Assembly: GCA_002105175.1 (NCBI GenBank)
Contig: MCGE01000019.1
Span: 1 to 64,000, forward strand
Reading direction: 5' to 3'
DNA length: 64,000 bases
From: Absidia repens
Lineage: Eukaryota; Mucoromycota; Mucoromycetes; Mucorales; Cunninghamellaceae
This document shows, piece after piece, positions 21,501-32,330 of this stretch. The notes below the pieces were generated by a model, which was not told where the DNA came from, did no database searches, and was given only the letters and a program-made list of their open reading frames with translations. Position 1 is the stretch's first letter. Every line of letters starts with the position of its first letter. The position numbers and the translations under genes were made by a program.

Positions 21501-24296
21501 GAAGTTGAAGGTTGAGAGACATCATCGCTTGAGACTGACTACTGAGATTATGTTTTTCAGATGCCTGGTTTTCTTCCTTTTGTCGTAATTGTTCCAAATC
21601 GCTATAGAAATGATATAAGATAAAAAGAGATTAGTAAATAACATATAAAAAAAACCCCCCTCAAATTGTTATCAACTAATTATTACCTTTGTAATAATGT
21701 CACTAATTCCCTGAATTGCTGAATGGTAGATTCATAATCAGCTGCCGTCTCTTCAGATGATCGGAGTCGGTCCAGTTGTTCCCGGAGCAACATATCGCGA
21801 TGATCTACAAAACAAATATATATGAGTGAGCCAACAAGATGTTAATATGGAATTATTTTTGATCTTTCTTTACCAATTTCAGCTTCAAGTTGCTTTTCAG
21901 TTTCCACATGATTTTCTTCCAATTCATCAGCCAATTCCTTCAACGCTTCCAAATCGTCCACAGTAGCACGCATTTCTTCCAATTTTTCATTCAAGTTCAA
22001 GTTCTTTTCAGTCAGTTGATCAACCAAGTCTTCCGCACCAAGGGCATCATCCAATTGTTGTTTGAGATCTTCCATTTGGTATTCAGTAATGTCCAATTTT
22101 TCCTTAAAACGATCACGTTGTTCTATAAAGAGTGGAAACCAATGGGTTTTTGTCATGAGTTAACGTAGTTATTTGTTGTTTTTTAAAATGACAGGATATA
22201 ATGAGGGAGAAAGACTTACCTTTGATATCATCCAATTCAAAGCAATCTCGTTCTAATTCCTTGATACGTTCGCTTAGTTCAGCTTCTTTTTCTGTAGCAG
22301 CATCTCGTAACCTAAAGAAAAAAGAAAGTAAATGCCGTAGTTAGTAAGAGGCAAGAAGTGAAAGAAGATATACAGATATCATTACCTGATCAAAGCTTCC
22401 TTGAGTCTTTCATTATGTCGCTCTAGTTGGACCACTTCCAAAGATGTTTTGCCGTCACCATAGCCAGACAGTTCAGGAGGTTGGTTCATCATTTCTACAT
22501 AATAAAAGAGTTGAGTATAAAAATCATACGATATATATGTGTATCAGCGCATGTTTTTTAAATCTTACCAGATTCTTTTCTCAGAATATCCAGATCTACA
22601 CTGATTTCTTCAATTTTGTCGGTAAGCACGCTAACTTCCAGTTGGAGAGATTCTGCCCGTTCTTCTGCCACTTCTTTGTCCAAAGTCATCATTTCTAATG
22701 ATTCCAAAACATCCACATACTTGTTTTCAAAAGATTCTTTGTCATCTAACGCATCCTTAAGATCCCGTTTGGTTTCACGTACATCTTTTTGTAGATCAGC
22801 AATCTTGTCTATATATTGTATTTGTTTTGAAAAAATTTTGTAGTGAGTGAACAGTGTGATAATATCATAGGAGTTAATGTTTTTTACCTTGTAGTTTGTT
22901 TCGGAGGGTAAGGAATTGTTCAGCTTCTTCTTTGATCTTTTCATGTTCCCGAGATCGTTCACGGTCTTCTTGTCGCTTGCCTTCCAGAATCTTCAGCTTG
23001 AATCGCAATTCTTCGTAATCTTTAAGGGGCACCATCTAGAAAAGGAATGTAAGGTTAAAATACAAAAGTCATTTATCAGTTCTTTTTTTTTTTTGGTATA
23101 ATCAAGTTCCTTACTTGTTCTGATTTGCTTGTAGGTTTAGTTGATGCCAATGCACCATAGACTTGTTGCGGTTGCTGTTGGGATTGTTGACTAATAGGTG
23201 ATGCAGATAATCGTTGCTGTTCATCAAAGCCACTGTCATGGTCTTGTTCAGTGATGCGATCAGATTCGGTTGTTGACGCTGTGTCCACTTGGTTACTGTC
23301 AGTATCATTGTCTGATATGTCCTCGTCGTCGTTGTCAACATCTTCTTCTTCGTCTTCTTCTTCTTCGTCTTCGTCCTCTTCATCGTCATCTTCATCATCG
23401 TCCCTTGCTTGTTGCTCCATGGCTTGCTGTTGTTGGAGTAATTGTTGCTGTTTGAGTCGCATTTGTTGAAGCTGTTTCATTTTTAGAGCTTGAAGTTGCT
23501 TTTCCTTTGCTGCTGCATTGTCTATGGAGGCTGGTTTGTCTTGGGGTATCGCTGTTTGAGTTGAGGATCGAGGTCGTGCAGTAGGTGTTCTAGGAGCGAC
23601 AGATGGAGGAGGTAGAGTAGTCTGCTGTTGTTGCTGTTGTTGTTGCTGTTGTCGAACAGATAAGCTTTTTCGTCTATTCTGAGCTGCAGCTGATAGAGTA
23701 ATGCTTGCACGTGGAGTATCACTATTCATCAGAGAAGAAGGGCGTTTTTTCATGGTGGGAGAAGGAGTCGACGATTTGCTAGATGGTTGCTGAGTGGACA
23801 TGCGACGAGATGTAGTGGTAGGCCGCTGTTGCTGTGGTGGTGGTGCTGAAGTCCTGTGAAGTCGTTTCTGGTCTAAAGAGGATACCGAAGAGCGTGCACC
23901 AGTACCTTGGTCACCAGTGCCATTTGTAGTAGCCGTCGTGTTGTTGTTGTTACTATAGATGCTTTTCCTTCGAGGGTTGTTAACAGATGATGAAGATGGA
24001 GTCAAGAGCTTAACTTGAGTGGGACGCACAAAGACACCATGGAGAGCTTTACATTCGAAGTAGCGTTTGCCTTGAACTACGCCTGCATTCTTGCCTTTGG
24101 GTTCATCCAATTCGATACCAATCCAACGACCAGTCTGAAAACTTGTATTTCCAGTATATCGTACAGTCCCTGAGTTTTCACCATGGACAAGCACCCGTGC
24201 GCCAATGTTAAAATCATAATCAGCAGTAGTCGGGCTAGCCGGACCTGAGGTATTACCATAGACCGACTTTCTTCTTTGTCTATCAATGGCAGACAT
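18569..24296 (-). CDS. Dynactin p150Glued subunit
   Basis: Largest dynactin subunit; binds dynein intermediate chain and microtubules. Eighteen exons (24296-23115, 23035-22888, 22808-22569, 22494-22386, 22311-22220, 22122-21874, 21804-21687, 21601-21232, 21145-21018, 20958-20887, 20817-20645, 20575-20476, 20389-20269, 20190-19971, 19889-19753, 19673-19341, 19257-18790, 18721-18569) give about 1470 residues. Seen: an N-terminal CAP-Gly domain (about 30-97) with [23 protein letters not shown] and GKRYFECK; a Ser/Thr/Gln-rich basic linker; a very acidic run (about 300-335); coiled coils; the dynactin-type helical domain from about 750 ([17 protein letters not shown]); more coiled coil; and a short C-terminal exon. 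The GKNDG motif of CAP-Gly reads GKNAG here. The 69-bp intron at 20818-20886 is frame-preserving and stop-free. Confidence 0.95.
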
Positions 24297-25494
24297 ACAA
24301 TATCAGAAAGTGTATATGTTTGTACAAAAATGTATATATATATAGAAGGAGAAGAAGAAAGGAGTGGAAAAGGATTGAAAAAATAAAAATAAAAGTATAA
24401 TAAAAAATAAAAAATAAACAAAAGAAGAGAAATTTGAACTGTTTTCTTTTTCTTGTAATTATTAAGTGGACGGGGTACGAAATTTTAAATTTTATTTCTT
24501 GAATCAGTACACTTTCGTCCTAAACAGTTCAAGTACATAAATATTGTTCTTATACCATTGTTCATCGTCTCATCGGTACTTACTCTGTGTACTGCGCCCA
24601 TATTTTACTGCACAACATTAATGTACTTAAAATAAGCTTCAGTTATAAACACACTATCTGCCTGTAAAGTCTACTGATAAAACGCAGTTATCTGAGTCAA
24701 GAAATGGATGATCACTCATATATATTTCAACTTGACATCGAGACAAAAATTGATTTTTTAAAAGGGTGGGGGCAGGGCACCTCCTCGATAAATCAAGAAA
24801 CGCATCATGAAGTAAACTCTACCATCAATCAAGAGTGCAATACTCTATTAATAAAACTTACATATAAAAGCTTGCATATCGTTCCAATTTTTCTAATACC
24901 TGCACCTTTTTAGTCTTCAGAGCACGGTCCTTAATTTTTTAAAAATTTTCAAACTGTACTATTCATACACTTCATGATATTTTATATAAAGCTTCAGACC
25001 AGTGAGCCTTCAATCAAATATAGTATCATGGTATCTTAATTATTTTGCGATTATCCCGTATTCTATTCAATCATCAAGTCAGCAGTCCAGCACTATATTA
25101 ATATTTATCATGGTTGGGTGTTGTGTGGAGCATGGATGTGATACAGCATAAAGCAAAAGAAGGCAGCCTGATACACTTTATTGAGAAAAGATACGGACAA
25201 ACTAAATAAAAACTGGAATGGAATGGGACAGTGAACAATAAAAAAGATACCGTCTAGTTTCAGCAGTCAGGTTTCTTGTCATATGTATATGATACTGATT
25301 TACTTAAACACACACTATTTTCGAGATGTCCACAGACCGATATCTATAGAAAATAAATTGTACACAGTGATTTCATTCACTTTGAAGTTGCTATTGCAAA
25401 AGAAATCGAAACTCCGCCCGTGACTCGTGGGCAACCTATTTAGAACTTCCGTTTTTATTTTTTTATTTTCTTTGATACGAAAAAAAAGTGTACA
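24297..25494. other. 1.2-kb divergent spacer between p150Glued and MFAP1
   Basis: Holds both promoters. The sequence is AT-rich without supported ORFs; the open frame at 24704-24913 has no recognisable features. No repeat copy found here. Confidence 0.6.
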
Positions 25495-27173
25495 ATGTCA
25501 TATAGACCAGAACAACGACAACAAAGACAGCCAGCTCAAGCAAAAAGATACCGAGCAGGTGTTCCAAAAGGTTATGTGGAAGAATCTTCGGACACTGATG
25601 AAGAAGAACAAGAGGACAATCACAAACAGCAACAACTCCAACCGCACCAGCAACAACAATCACAACATCAAAAACCGATTGTCCAATTTGCTCAGAAGGA
25701 TATCGACACAGGAATCAAGCAAGTGTCCATTTCTGCTTCAGATGCATCAACTGACAGACGATTACGACGAATACAGCAAGCCCAGCAACAAAAACAGCAA
25801 ACAAAACAGGAATCGGACACAGGCTCAGGACTACGACGTCGAAGAGCGGCAGTTGAAGACGAAGAGGAATCAGACGATGATGACAATGATAGTGTGGACG
25901 AAGAACAACAAGCTCGGGACAGACTTCGTATGAAACAAAGGGCACTACAACGATTGCAGGAAGAACAGCAGCAGCAGCAAGGCGTAGTTGGCGCGATTGG
26001 ATTGGAAGAAGGCTCAGAAGAAGAATCAGAGGAAGTAAGCTCATAGTCCAGAATACGTATTATGAATACTTGAAAATGGAAAGCCAGGACTCACCTCGCT
26101 TACTTTTTTTTTTTACTTTTTGCTTCAGGAATCTAGCGAATACGAAACTGACAGCGAAGAATCGGAGGAAGATACACTCCAACGAATGCCCAAGCCTATG
26201 TTTGTTCCAAGGTAATAAAAATATGCATTGTGCAACAGTCATACCATTTTCTCTAACATGGTGTTTTATCATTGTATCAACGTTTAGAAACCATCGGGCG
26301 ACCATCTTGGAGCAAGAAAAGAAACAACGTGAAGCGGAAGAGCGTGAAGAACTACTGGCTGAAGAACTGGAAGAACGAAAACAACAATCTCACAATATGT
26401 TGGCTGAGGAACTCAAACGGGAAAATGAAAAAGGTAAAGGGCTATCAAAATAAAGGAAAAATAAAAACAAACTCAATGCTAACACTACTATTGCCTTTCT
26501 CATTTCAGTCGCGGAGGAAGACGATGTGGAAGACGATGTGGATGATACCGATGGATTAAATGAAGAAGAGGAATTTGAAGCTTGGAAGGTGCGAGAACTC
26601 ATGCGGATCAAGCGGGATCGTGAGGAACGAATAATGTAAGTCAATATATATGTATATCACAGAAAAAGAAAAAAATGGATGGCTTATATTACAAAACTAT
26701 ACGTTCTTTTTAGTCGAGAAAAGGAAGAAGAAGAATTGGAACGTTTACGCTCACTGCCGGAGGAACAGCGACTCAAGGAAGACTTGGAACGGGCCAAAGA
26801 AACTAGGAACAAAGACAAGGGTGAATTTACATTTATGCAAAAGTATTATCACAAAGGTGCCTTTTATCGCGTAAGTGACCGTATTGAAAACAAAAATAAA
26901 AAAAAAAATTGGTTCAAGTGATGAACTCACTAGGTTTTGATGTTATAGGATGAAGATGACGAAATATTCAAGCGTGATTACTCGGCGCCTACGATCAATG
27001 AAGTACGGAAAAAGGATCTTTTGCCAAAGGTGATGCAAGTCAAGAATTTTGGTTTGGCCGGGCGAACAAAATATACCCATTTGGCTGCGGAGGATACAAC
27101 TGACAAGGACTCTCCATGGAATCAGGAGCATGTACCGAAGCGAAGGAAACATGGTTTTAATGATAGAAAATAG
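25495..27173 (+). CDS. MFAP1: MFAP1-like spliceosomal protein
   Basis: Homologue of microfibrillar-associated protein 1, a B-complex spliceosome component that interacts with Prp38. Six exons (25495-26034, 26129-26211, 26288-26433, 26509-26635, 26714-26870, 26949-27173) give 425 residues. Seen: start [12 protein letters not shown]; the conserved [10 protein letters not shown] near residue 20; Gln-rich and Glu/Asp-rich low-complexity stretches; the Arg/Glu-rich helical middle with [14 protein letters not shown] and [17 protein letters not shown]; and the family signature [18 protein letters not shown] followed by a C-terminal block with [17 protein letters not shown]. The length is close to the human protein (about 440). 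A poly(T)/poly(A)-flanked spacer precedes the start. Confidence 0.94.
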
Positions 27174-28003
27174 TGTGATCAACTTCATATCACTTGTTGT
27201 ACATAGTAGCTTGCTAGATTATTCTATTTATTTGTTTTTATGAATAATAAAACTCTTTATACATCTCACTTTTTTTCTATATCTCTTATCCCTTTCATTT
27301 TTATGTGACGTACATGTGTGAATATTTGTGTGTGTGGGGAATCGCTATTACTCGTTTTTCTGGAAATCAATGGATGACATATTCCCTTTTAGGCTTAGAT
27401 TTAATATAGAAACTTTAATTGATCTTCTTTTCTCAAGCGCTAGAAGATTTCATAGTTTAGGATTGCCACCTTCATGAGAAGCAGATGTCGTTGTACCAAC
27501 TCATGTTTTTACACAATGTGTCTTAGGTAGAATTTTAGTCACTTTCATTGTCTTGCCATAGTCACTAGTTTATACTGTTGTCAGCGCCAAACATAAGCTG
27601 TGTTGTACCTGCATCTCCTGCAATAAATTACATTCGATGGACTATAGGTATGATGTATTATGGTACTGTACATATATTCCTTTCTCTTCCTCTATTCGCC
27701 AAGGGATACTGGTAGAGCTCTTTGTTTCATAACCATGGATCCTAATTTAGGCAAATATTTTTCTTTTTTTTTCCATGAAAAAAAAAAAACGGAAATGTTA
27801 GTTAAAGTTTGTTAGAGTGATAGGTCTCAGAAATGCATGTATGTACAACCCACACTGTTGAAAAATGCGACTAATGCTATGGTGTCGTGTCGGAGTTTTC
27901 ACCCTCCATAGATATAAAACTTGTACCTGGACTTTTTTTTTTCTGAATTAACCTTTTCTTTCTTCTTTGACTTCTATTGAGTAGATCTTATTATCCTAAG
28001 GGA
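27174..28003. other. 0.8-kb spacer downstream of MFAP1
   Basis: MFAP1 3' flank (AATAAA near 27245) followed by AT-rich sequence and short A/T runs near 27763-27790 and 27931-27942. No supported gene. A pyrimidine tract ending TAG at 27983 could be a splice acceptor for an unseen first exon of the next gene. Confidence 0.5.
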
Positions 28004-29310
28004 ATGGGGACTGTAGAAGAATATTCTGATTATCCACTTACCATGACTCGAATGATTGCTTGGGATTCTCCATCGACTTGGGGACACGCCTTTGTCACAG
28101 ATTCGACATTCCAGCCTCTGACGGAATCTAACTTGGCAGCTCATGTCAAAGCCCAGACTTCTTGTTTTGACTCGAAAAGTGAACTTCTGGAACGGTACTA
28201 TTCTTCAATGAAAACATACTACAATACTGAAGTACTGCCATCATCACCAACCCCAATTGGCAACACCAACCTAAAGAAAGGTCATCGGCGAACGACAATG
28301 ACATCAAGAACAGCAAAAACCACTAATACTGCGACAGCTAAAAGCGTAGCCATTGATGTCCATCCACTGCCCTTTCCTTATCACAACGACAACACATTTC
28401 TTCCCACTGTTGAAACTGGTCGAACTCGATTTGATAGTGAAAGCACCCAATCTTTGTACGACAACCAGCCACCCAGTCCAACTCACATCCACCATCAACG
28501 GCATTTATATTCGAAGCAATCCAATTATGCGTCGTCTCGGATTACTGGAAGTTGCCATCGCCGCAGACGTGATAGCAAAACTAGTCACTACTCATCATTT
28601 ACTGCTATCACCGATACCACCAGCTCAACCGCGACCACCACTACCAACAGCACACTACGTACTCAACAAAGTAATAAACAGCATCGCTTCCAAACAACCA
28701 AAACGCAACTCAGCGCGTTAATCAGCAGAAACCGACTCAGTATGAATGGAGCTCAACACCGTTTATCAACATTGCTCACAAGAAAGCGAACATGTCCCGC
28801 TTCTTTAGGTGGTGTCACTCAATTTTCTGGACGGGGTAGAGATTTAGGTGAACGACTTTCAACAAAATCTCAAACGGCGTGGATGTCACTCAGCATGAAC
28901 ATAGCCGTCGTCCATCGTCATTGTTGATATCACCAGAGGCGTATTACAATTATTGTCAGGGAAAGCCAATAGCAGCACCATTACCAAATCAACAAAGCTA
29001 CCATGCTTGCCCCGTTTCCTCAGAAAAAACGCCTTGTGGTACAACAACAACAACATCCAATGTATTTGCAACGATTTTACCACAGCCTACGCCTAACAAC
29101 AAAACGGCCTATGCAGATGGAACAGCATCTTCGTCATCTTTTTATTCAACCTATTTACACAACCCTTCTTTCTGGAAAATCCAAATGGCATCCGCATCCA
29201 GTTCATCCAATCAATATAGCAACAACAAAACAACCTCCTGTTATTCACCCCCTCCGGAAAAAAGTACCTTTGTCTCTAGATTTGCAAAAAAAATACGTTT
29301 CTTCAAGTAG
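28004..29310 (+). CDS. Unrecognised Thr/Ser/Asn-rich protein; frame change unresolved
   Basis: I do not recognise this gene. One frame runs from ATG 28004 to a stop at 28927 (about 307 residues); an overlapping second frame, open from about 28852, ends at 29310. The 5' part has ordered-looking sequence (TMTRMIAWDSPSTWGHAF, KSELLERYYSSMKTYY); the middle is Thr/Ser/Arg-rich; the second frame ends in a basic aromatic tail, SRFAKKIRFFK. Joining them needs an intron or a frameshift. Phase-compatible possibilities are donors at 28671 (GTAATA), 28740 (GTATGA) or 28809 with the acceptor ending at 28936. The 5' end may also be incomplete, since the frame opens right after a pyrimidine-rich TAG. An AATAAA at 29450 fits a 3' end beyond the second frame. 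Function unknown. Confidence 0.5.
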
Positions 29311-30011
29311 TATTAGATAGCACCTCCCTTTTTTCCTTTCTCATCCACCTTTAGTTATATGTCTTTCTCTATCCTCTCCCCCACCCTCACCTTGTATAGT
29401 TTAATTTTTGTATATTATTGTATTATCTGTATTTTATGATTTATTCTTCAATAAAAATTACTTTATTTAGTAACCTTTTTTGACTTTGATCTTCGTTTCT
29501 TCTATGTACATATTTTCTCATAATTGTATTATAGACGATACAATATGCAGGATCTTGTATTACAAATATCATGCAGGACCTTTATAAAACAATGGTAGCC
29601 TCAAGTACATCATCCATCTTCAGGTGATGAGACTTTCTGTAACCGGGTTGTGTATGATATGTTTGTTGTTATTTTTATGATGACGAAGGTATGTGAAAGA
29701 AGGTTTTGGGGAGCCGTCTCTTTCAAAATAATATCCTATCCCATTGGTGTCGATTTCATTTATATATTTATTTGGCTGCTATTATTTTATTTTATTTGTG
29801 TTGACTCGGATAATGATTCGGTTGGATATGATATGTGGCTGTTCGGGGAATGAAAATCAGGGGGGGCAGGAATAGTAAAAAAGGGGAAGCATTGATTTGT
29901 TGCCAGCCTCCTTTTTCTTTTTTTACTTTCCCTTTTTTTTTTTTTTCTTTTTTTTTTTTTCTTTTTTTATTATTACTTGACAATAATAACTCCATTTTAA
30001 TAAGATACAGT
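29311..30011. other. 0.7-kb spacer before the Uds1-like gene
   Basis: Contains the 3' flank of the preceding gene and a poly(T)-interrupted tract at about 29910-29967 upstream of the next start. No gene seen. Confidence 0.6.
29450..29455 (+). terminator. Candidate polyadenylation signal AATAAA
   Basis: Canonical hexamer about 140 bp after the stop at 29310, in a T/A-rich 3' flank. Confidence 0.45.
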
Positions 30012-30886
30012 ATGGTATTAATTGACATTGATCAACAAGCACAATACAATGTCACGACATTGTTGTCATCTTTACAGCAACAACTCGATATAGCACAACA
30101 CGAAAACCAGCAAGTAAGGAGGGGGTGGGGAAAGCGCGTTTAATAAAGGAAAATACTTAAACAATTGTTGCCATAGTTAAAACAAAATATGAATGACCAA
30201 AATACACAATACCAAAAGGATCAAGACTCCCTGGAACTGGTAAGAAAGAAGCAATAATATTTGTGGATTGGTTTCCCTCTAATATCTCACTATTTTTATT
30301 CTTTATTTTTTAATTTTTTGTAGAGGGTGAAAAACATCCTTCAAGAAAACGACTCACTTTATGCTACTCAAGAAAGACTGGAATCTGACCTTTATGCAAA
30401 AGAACAAGAATTGGGTGCTCTACGTAAAGAAACTTCATTATGGAAACGCTTACACAAGGAATTGAACAAGTCGTTAGACACAGAGGTAATTGGACAAGAT
30501 AATTAATGGTGTGATAAAGTAGTCCTCTTATGATTAATGGGAAGCGTGGGGGTGAGTGAAGTGGTTTTGAATTTTACATACTTACTGTTATACTGTTATT
30601 TTATGATGTTTAGCGCGAAGAATTCGACAAGGATCGGTCATCCTGGATTCAGCGTGAATCACAACTAACGGATACTATCCGTCAGCTTCAACATCAACAA
30701 CAGCAGCAAAAAAGTCATCATTACCGCCACCACCGCTCCTCATTGTCACCAAAACGGAAACACGGTTTGTTGTCCCCCCATTCTGCATCATGCATTCCCA
30801 CTTTTATGGAAAAGCTTGATTATACCCCAGGTGAGTATCGTAACCGAATTTTGTTCCTCCCCCCTAAAATATTTTGATGAGACTTA

Positions 30887-30920
<34 letters not shown>

Positions 30921-32126
30921 CGTAGTGGGTGATGAATACCAGAAAACAGCCGTAAAATTGGACTATGCTTATCATCAACTTCCATCAAGTGAACAATCTG
31001 AAACACAATTATCACCAACAATGAAATCTAGCGGACGAGAAAACCAAAGTACCATCAAGACACAGGAAAGGATTATCATTGCTTTGAGGGCTAAATTGGA
31101 ACAACAAACGAATGAGATGCTCCAGCAACGCCAATTGGACAATCAAAATGTATCAACACAAGTAAAGAATTTGATGGCCGAGGTGGATAATATCAAGCAA
31201 CTGAATCAATCGCTAATGGAAGAAAACGAAAGCTACCAAATTCTGTTACATGAAAAAACAATCAGCGGTGACTTTATCTCAGACTCAATTATGCAGGTAT
31301 TAGCGAATATAATGGGAAAAATGAAAAAGTGAAGTAACCCATTGATTCAATTTTCTTTTATTTACATTTTTAGTTTGATCAGGGTATCCGTGATGATTAT
31401 TCAGGCAATGGCTTTGTTACTGAAAACAGACATACTAATTCAAATGGACAGCATGGACTCAATTTGGCTGATGAATTGGCCATGGCGTCACCTGCACAAC
31501 CAGATGCATGCAAAAATCAGGGGCTATCGACTAAAGAAGGTAAACCTATTTTTATCTGGGACCCATTTTTCTTTTTTTTATAATAAAAACTAGAACAAAT
31601 TTTTGCTAAAAAAAATTATGTAGAATTGATAGGTGAAATCAAGGCCTTACAGGATACAAATCGTGCTTTACAGCTTTATATGAACAAGATTCTTATGCGA
31701 ATTGTGGAAAACAAGCATCTTGAAAATATCCTTAGTATTGATGAACCAGGCAATGGATCAAAAACTTCAACAACTATCATCAAGTCATTAACATCTCCCA
31801 CTCCTGTTCAGGCAACAATGGTCGCCTCTGAAGATCCCCAAAAACCTGCGAATCTCAAGCAAGTACAATCCTTCTCATCCTTCAGTAGCATCGAAGAAGA
31901 CAAAATGTCAGCATCATCCAGCGATACAAGCTCAACAAAGACAACAGACGCAAGTGATAACGCTAGTGACGCTGAAGACGGCGGTGGTGATTCATGGACT
32001 CAAGTATTTAGGCGAATGAGCAGTGGATTTACTGGATGGACAAAATCGAGCGATGTCAATTTGGATAGATCACCTAGTATAGAAGTTGACCATGTAGTTA
32101 GAAGTCTTTATTGCTTGAATAAATAA
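30012..32126 (+). CDS. Coiled-coil protein with a C-terminal Uds1-like segment
   Basis: Seven exons (30012-30113, 30177-30239, 30324-30485, 30614-30830, 30926-31296, 31374-31539, 31624-32126) give 527 residues with phases closing. Seen: long heptad-rich coiled coils in the first four exons (for example LKQNMNDQNTQYQKDQDSLE, then a Glu/Leu-rich exon); a basic His/Ser-rich linker; a second coiled coil (about 210-290); and near residue 385 the segment LQLYMNKILMRIVENK, which resembles the end of the fungal Uds1 (up-regulated during septation) region, followed by an acidic Ser-rich tail. The Uds1 assignment is from memory of the motif and needs a profile search. The gene ends only 204 bp before VPS54 on the same strand. 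Confidence 0.7.
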
Positions 32127-32330
32127 TCCAATTGATTTTTTGCATGAACCAAAAATGTGGCAAATTGGCAGGCGATTCGGGATGTGAAATATTTTGTATT
32201 GATATCGCTTTCCCTTTTTTTTTTTTTTTTTTTTTTTTTTTGACTTCCCTGTCTCTTCTTTTTTTTTTTTTTTATTTGGGGTCAAGTTATATTTATCTCT
32301 TCTCCGTCCTTTATCTTTTTATTTTTAAAG

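Noticed and set aside
24704..24913. 69-codon plus-strand ORF in the p150Glued/MFAP1 spacer
   Set aside because: No family features, splice signals or codon bias like neighbouring genes.
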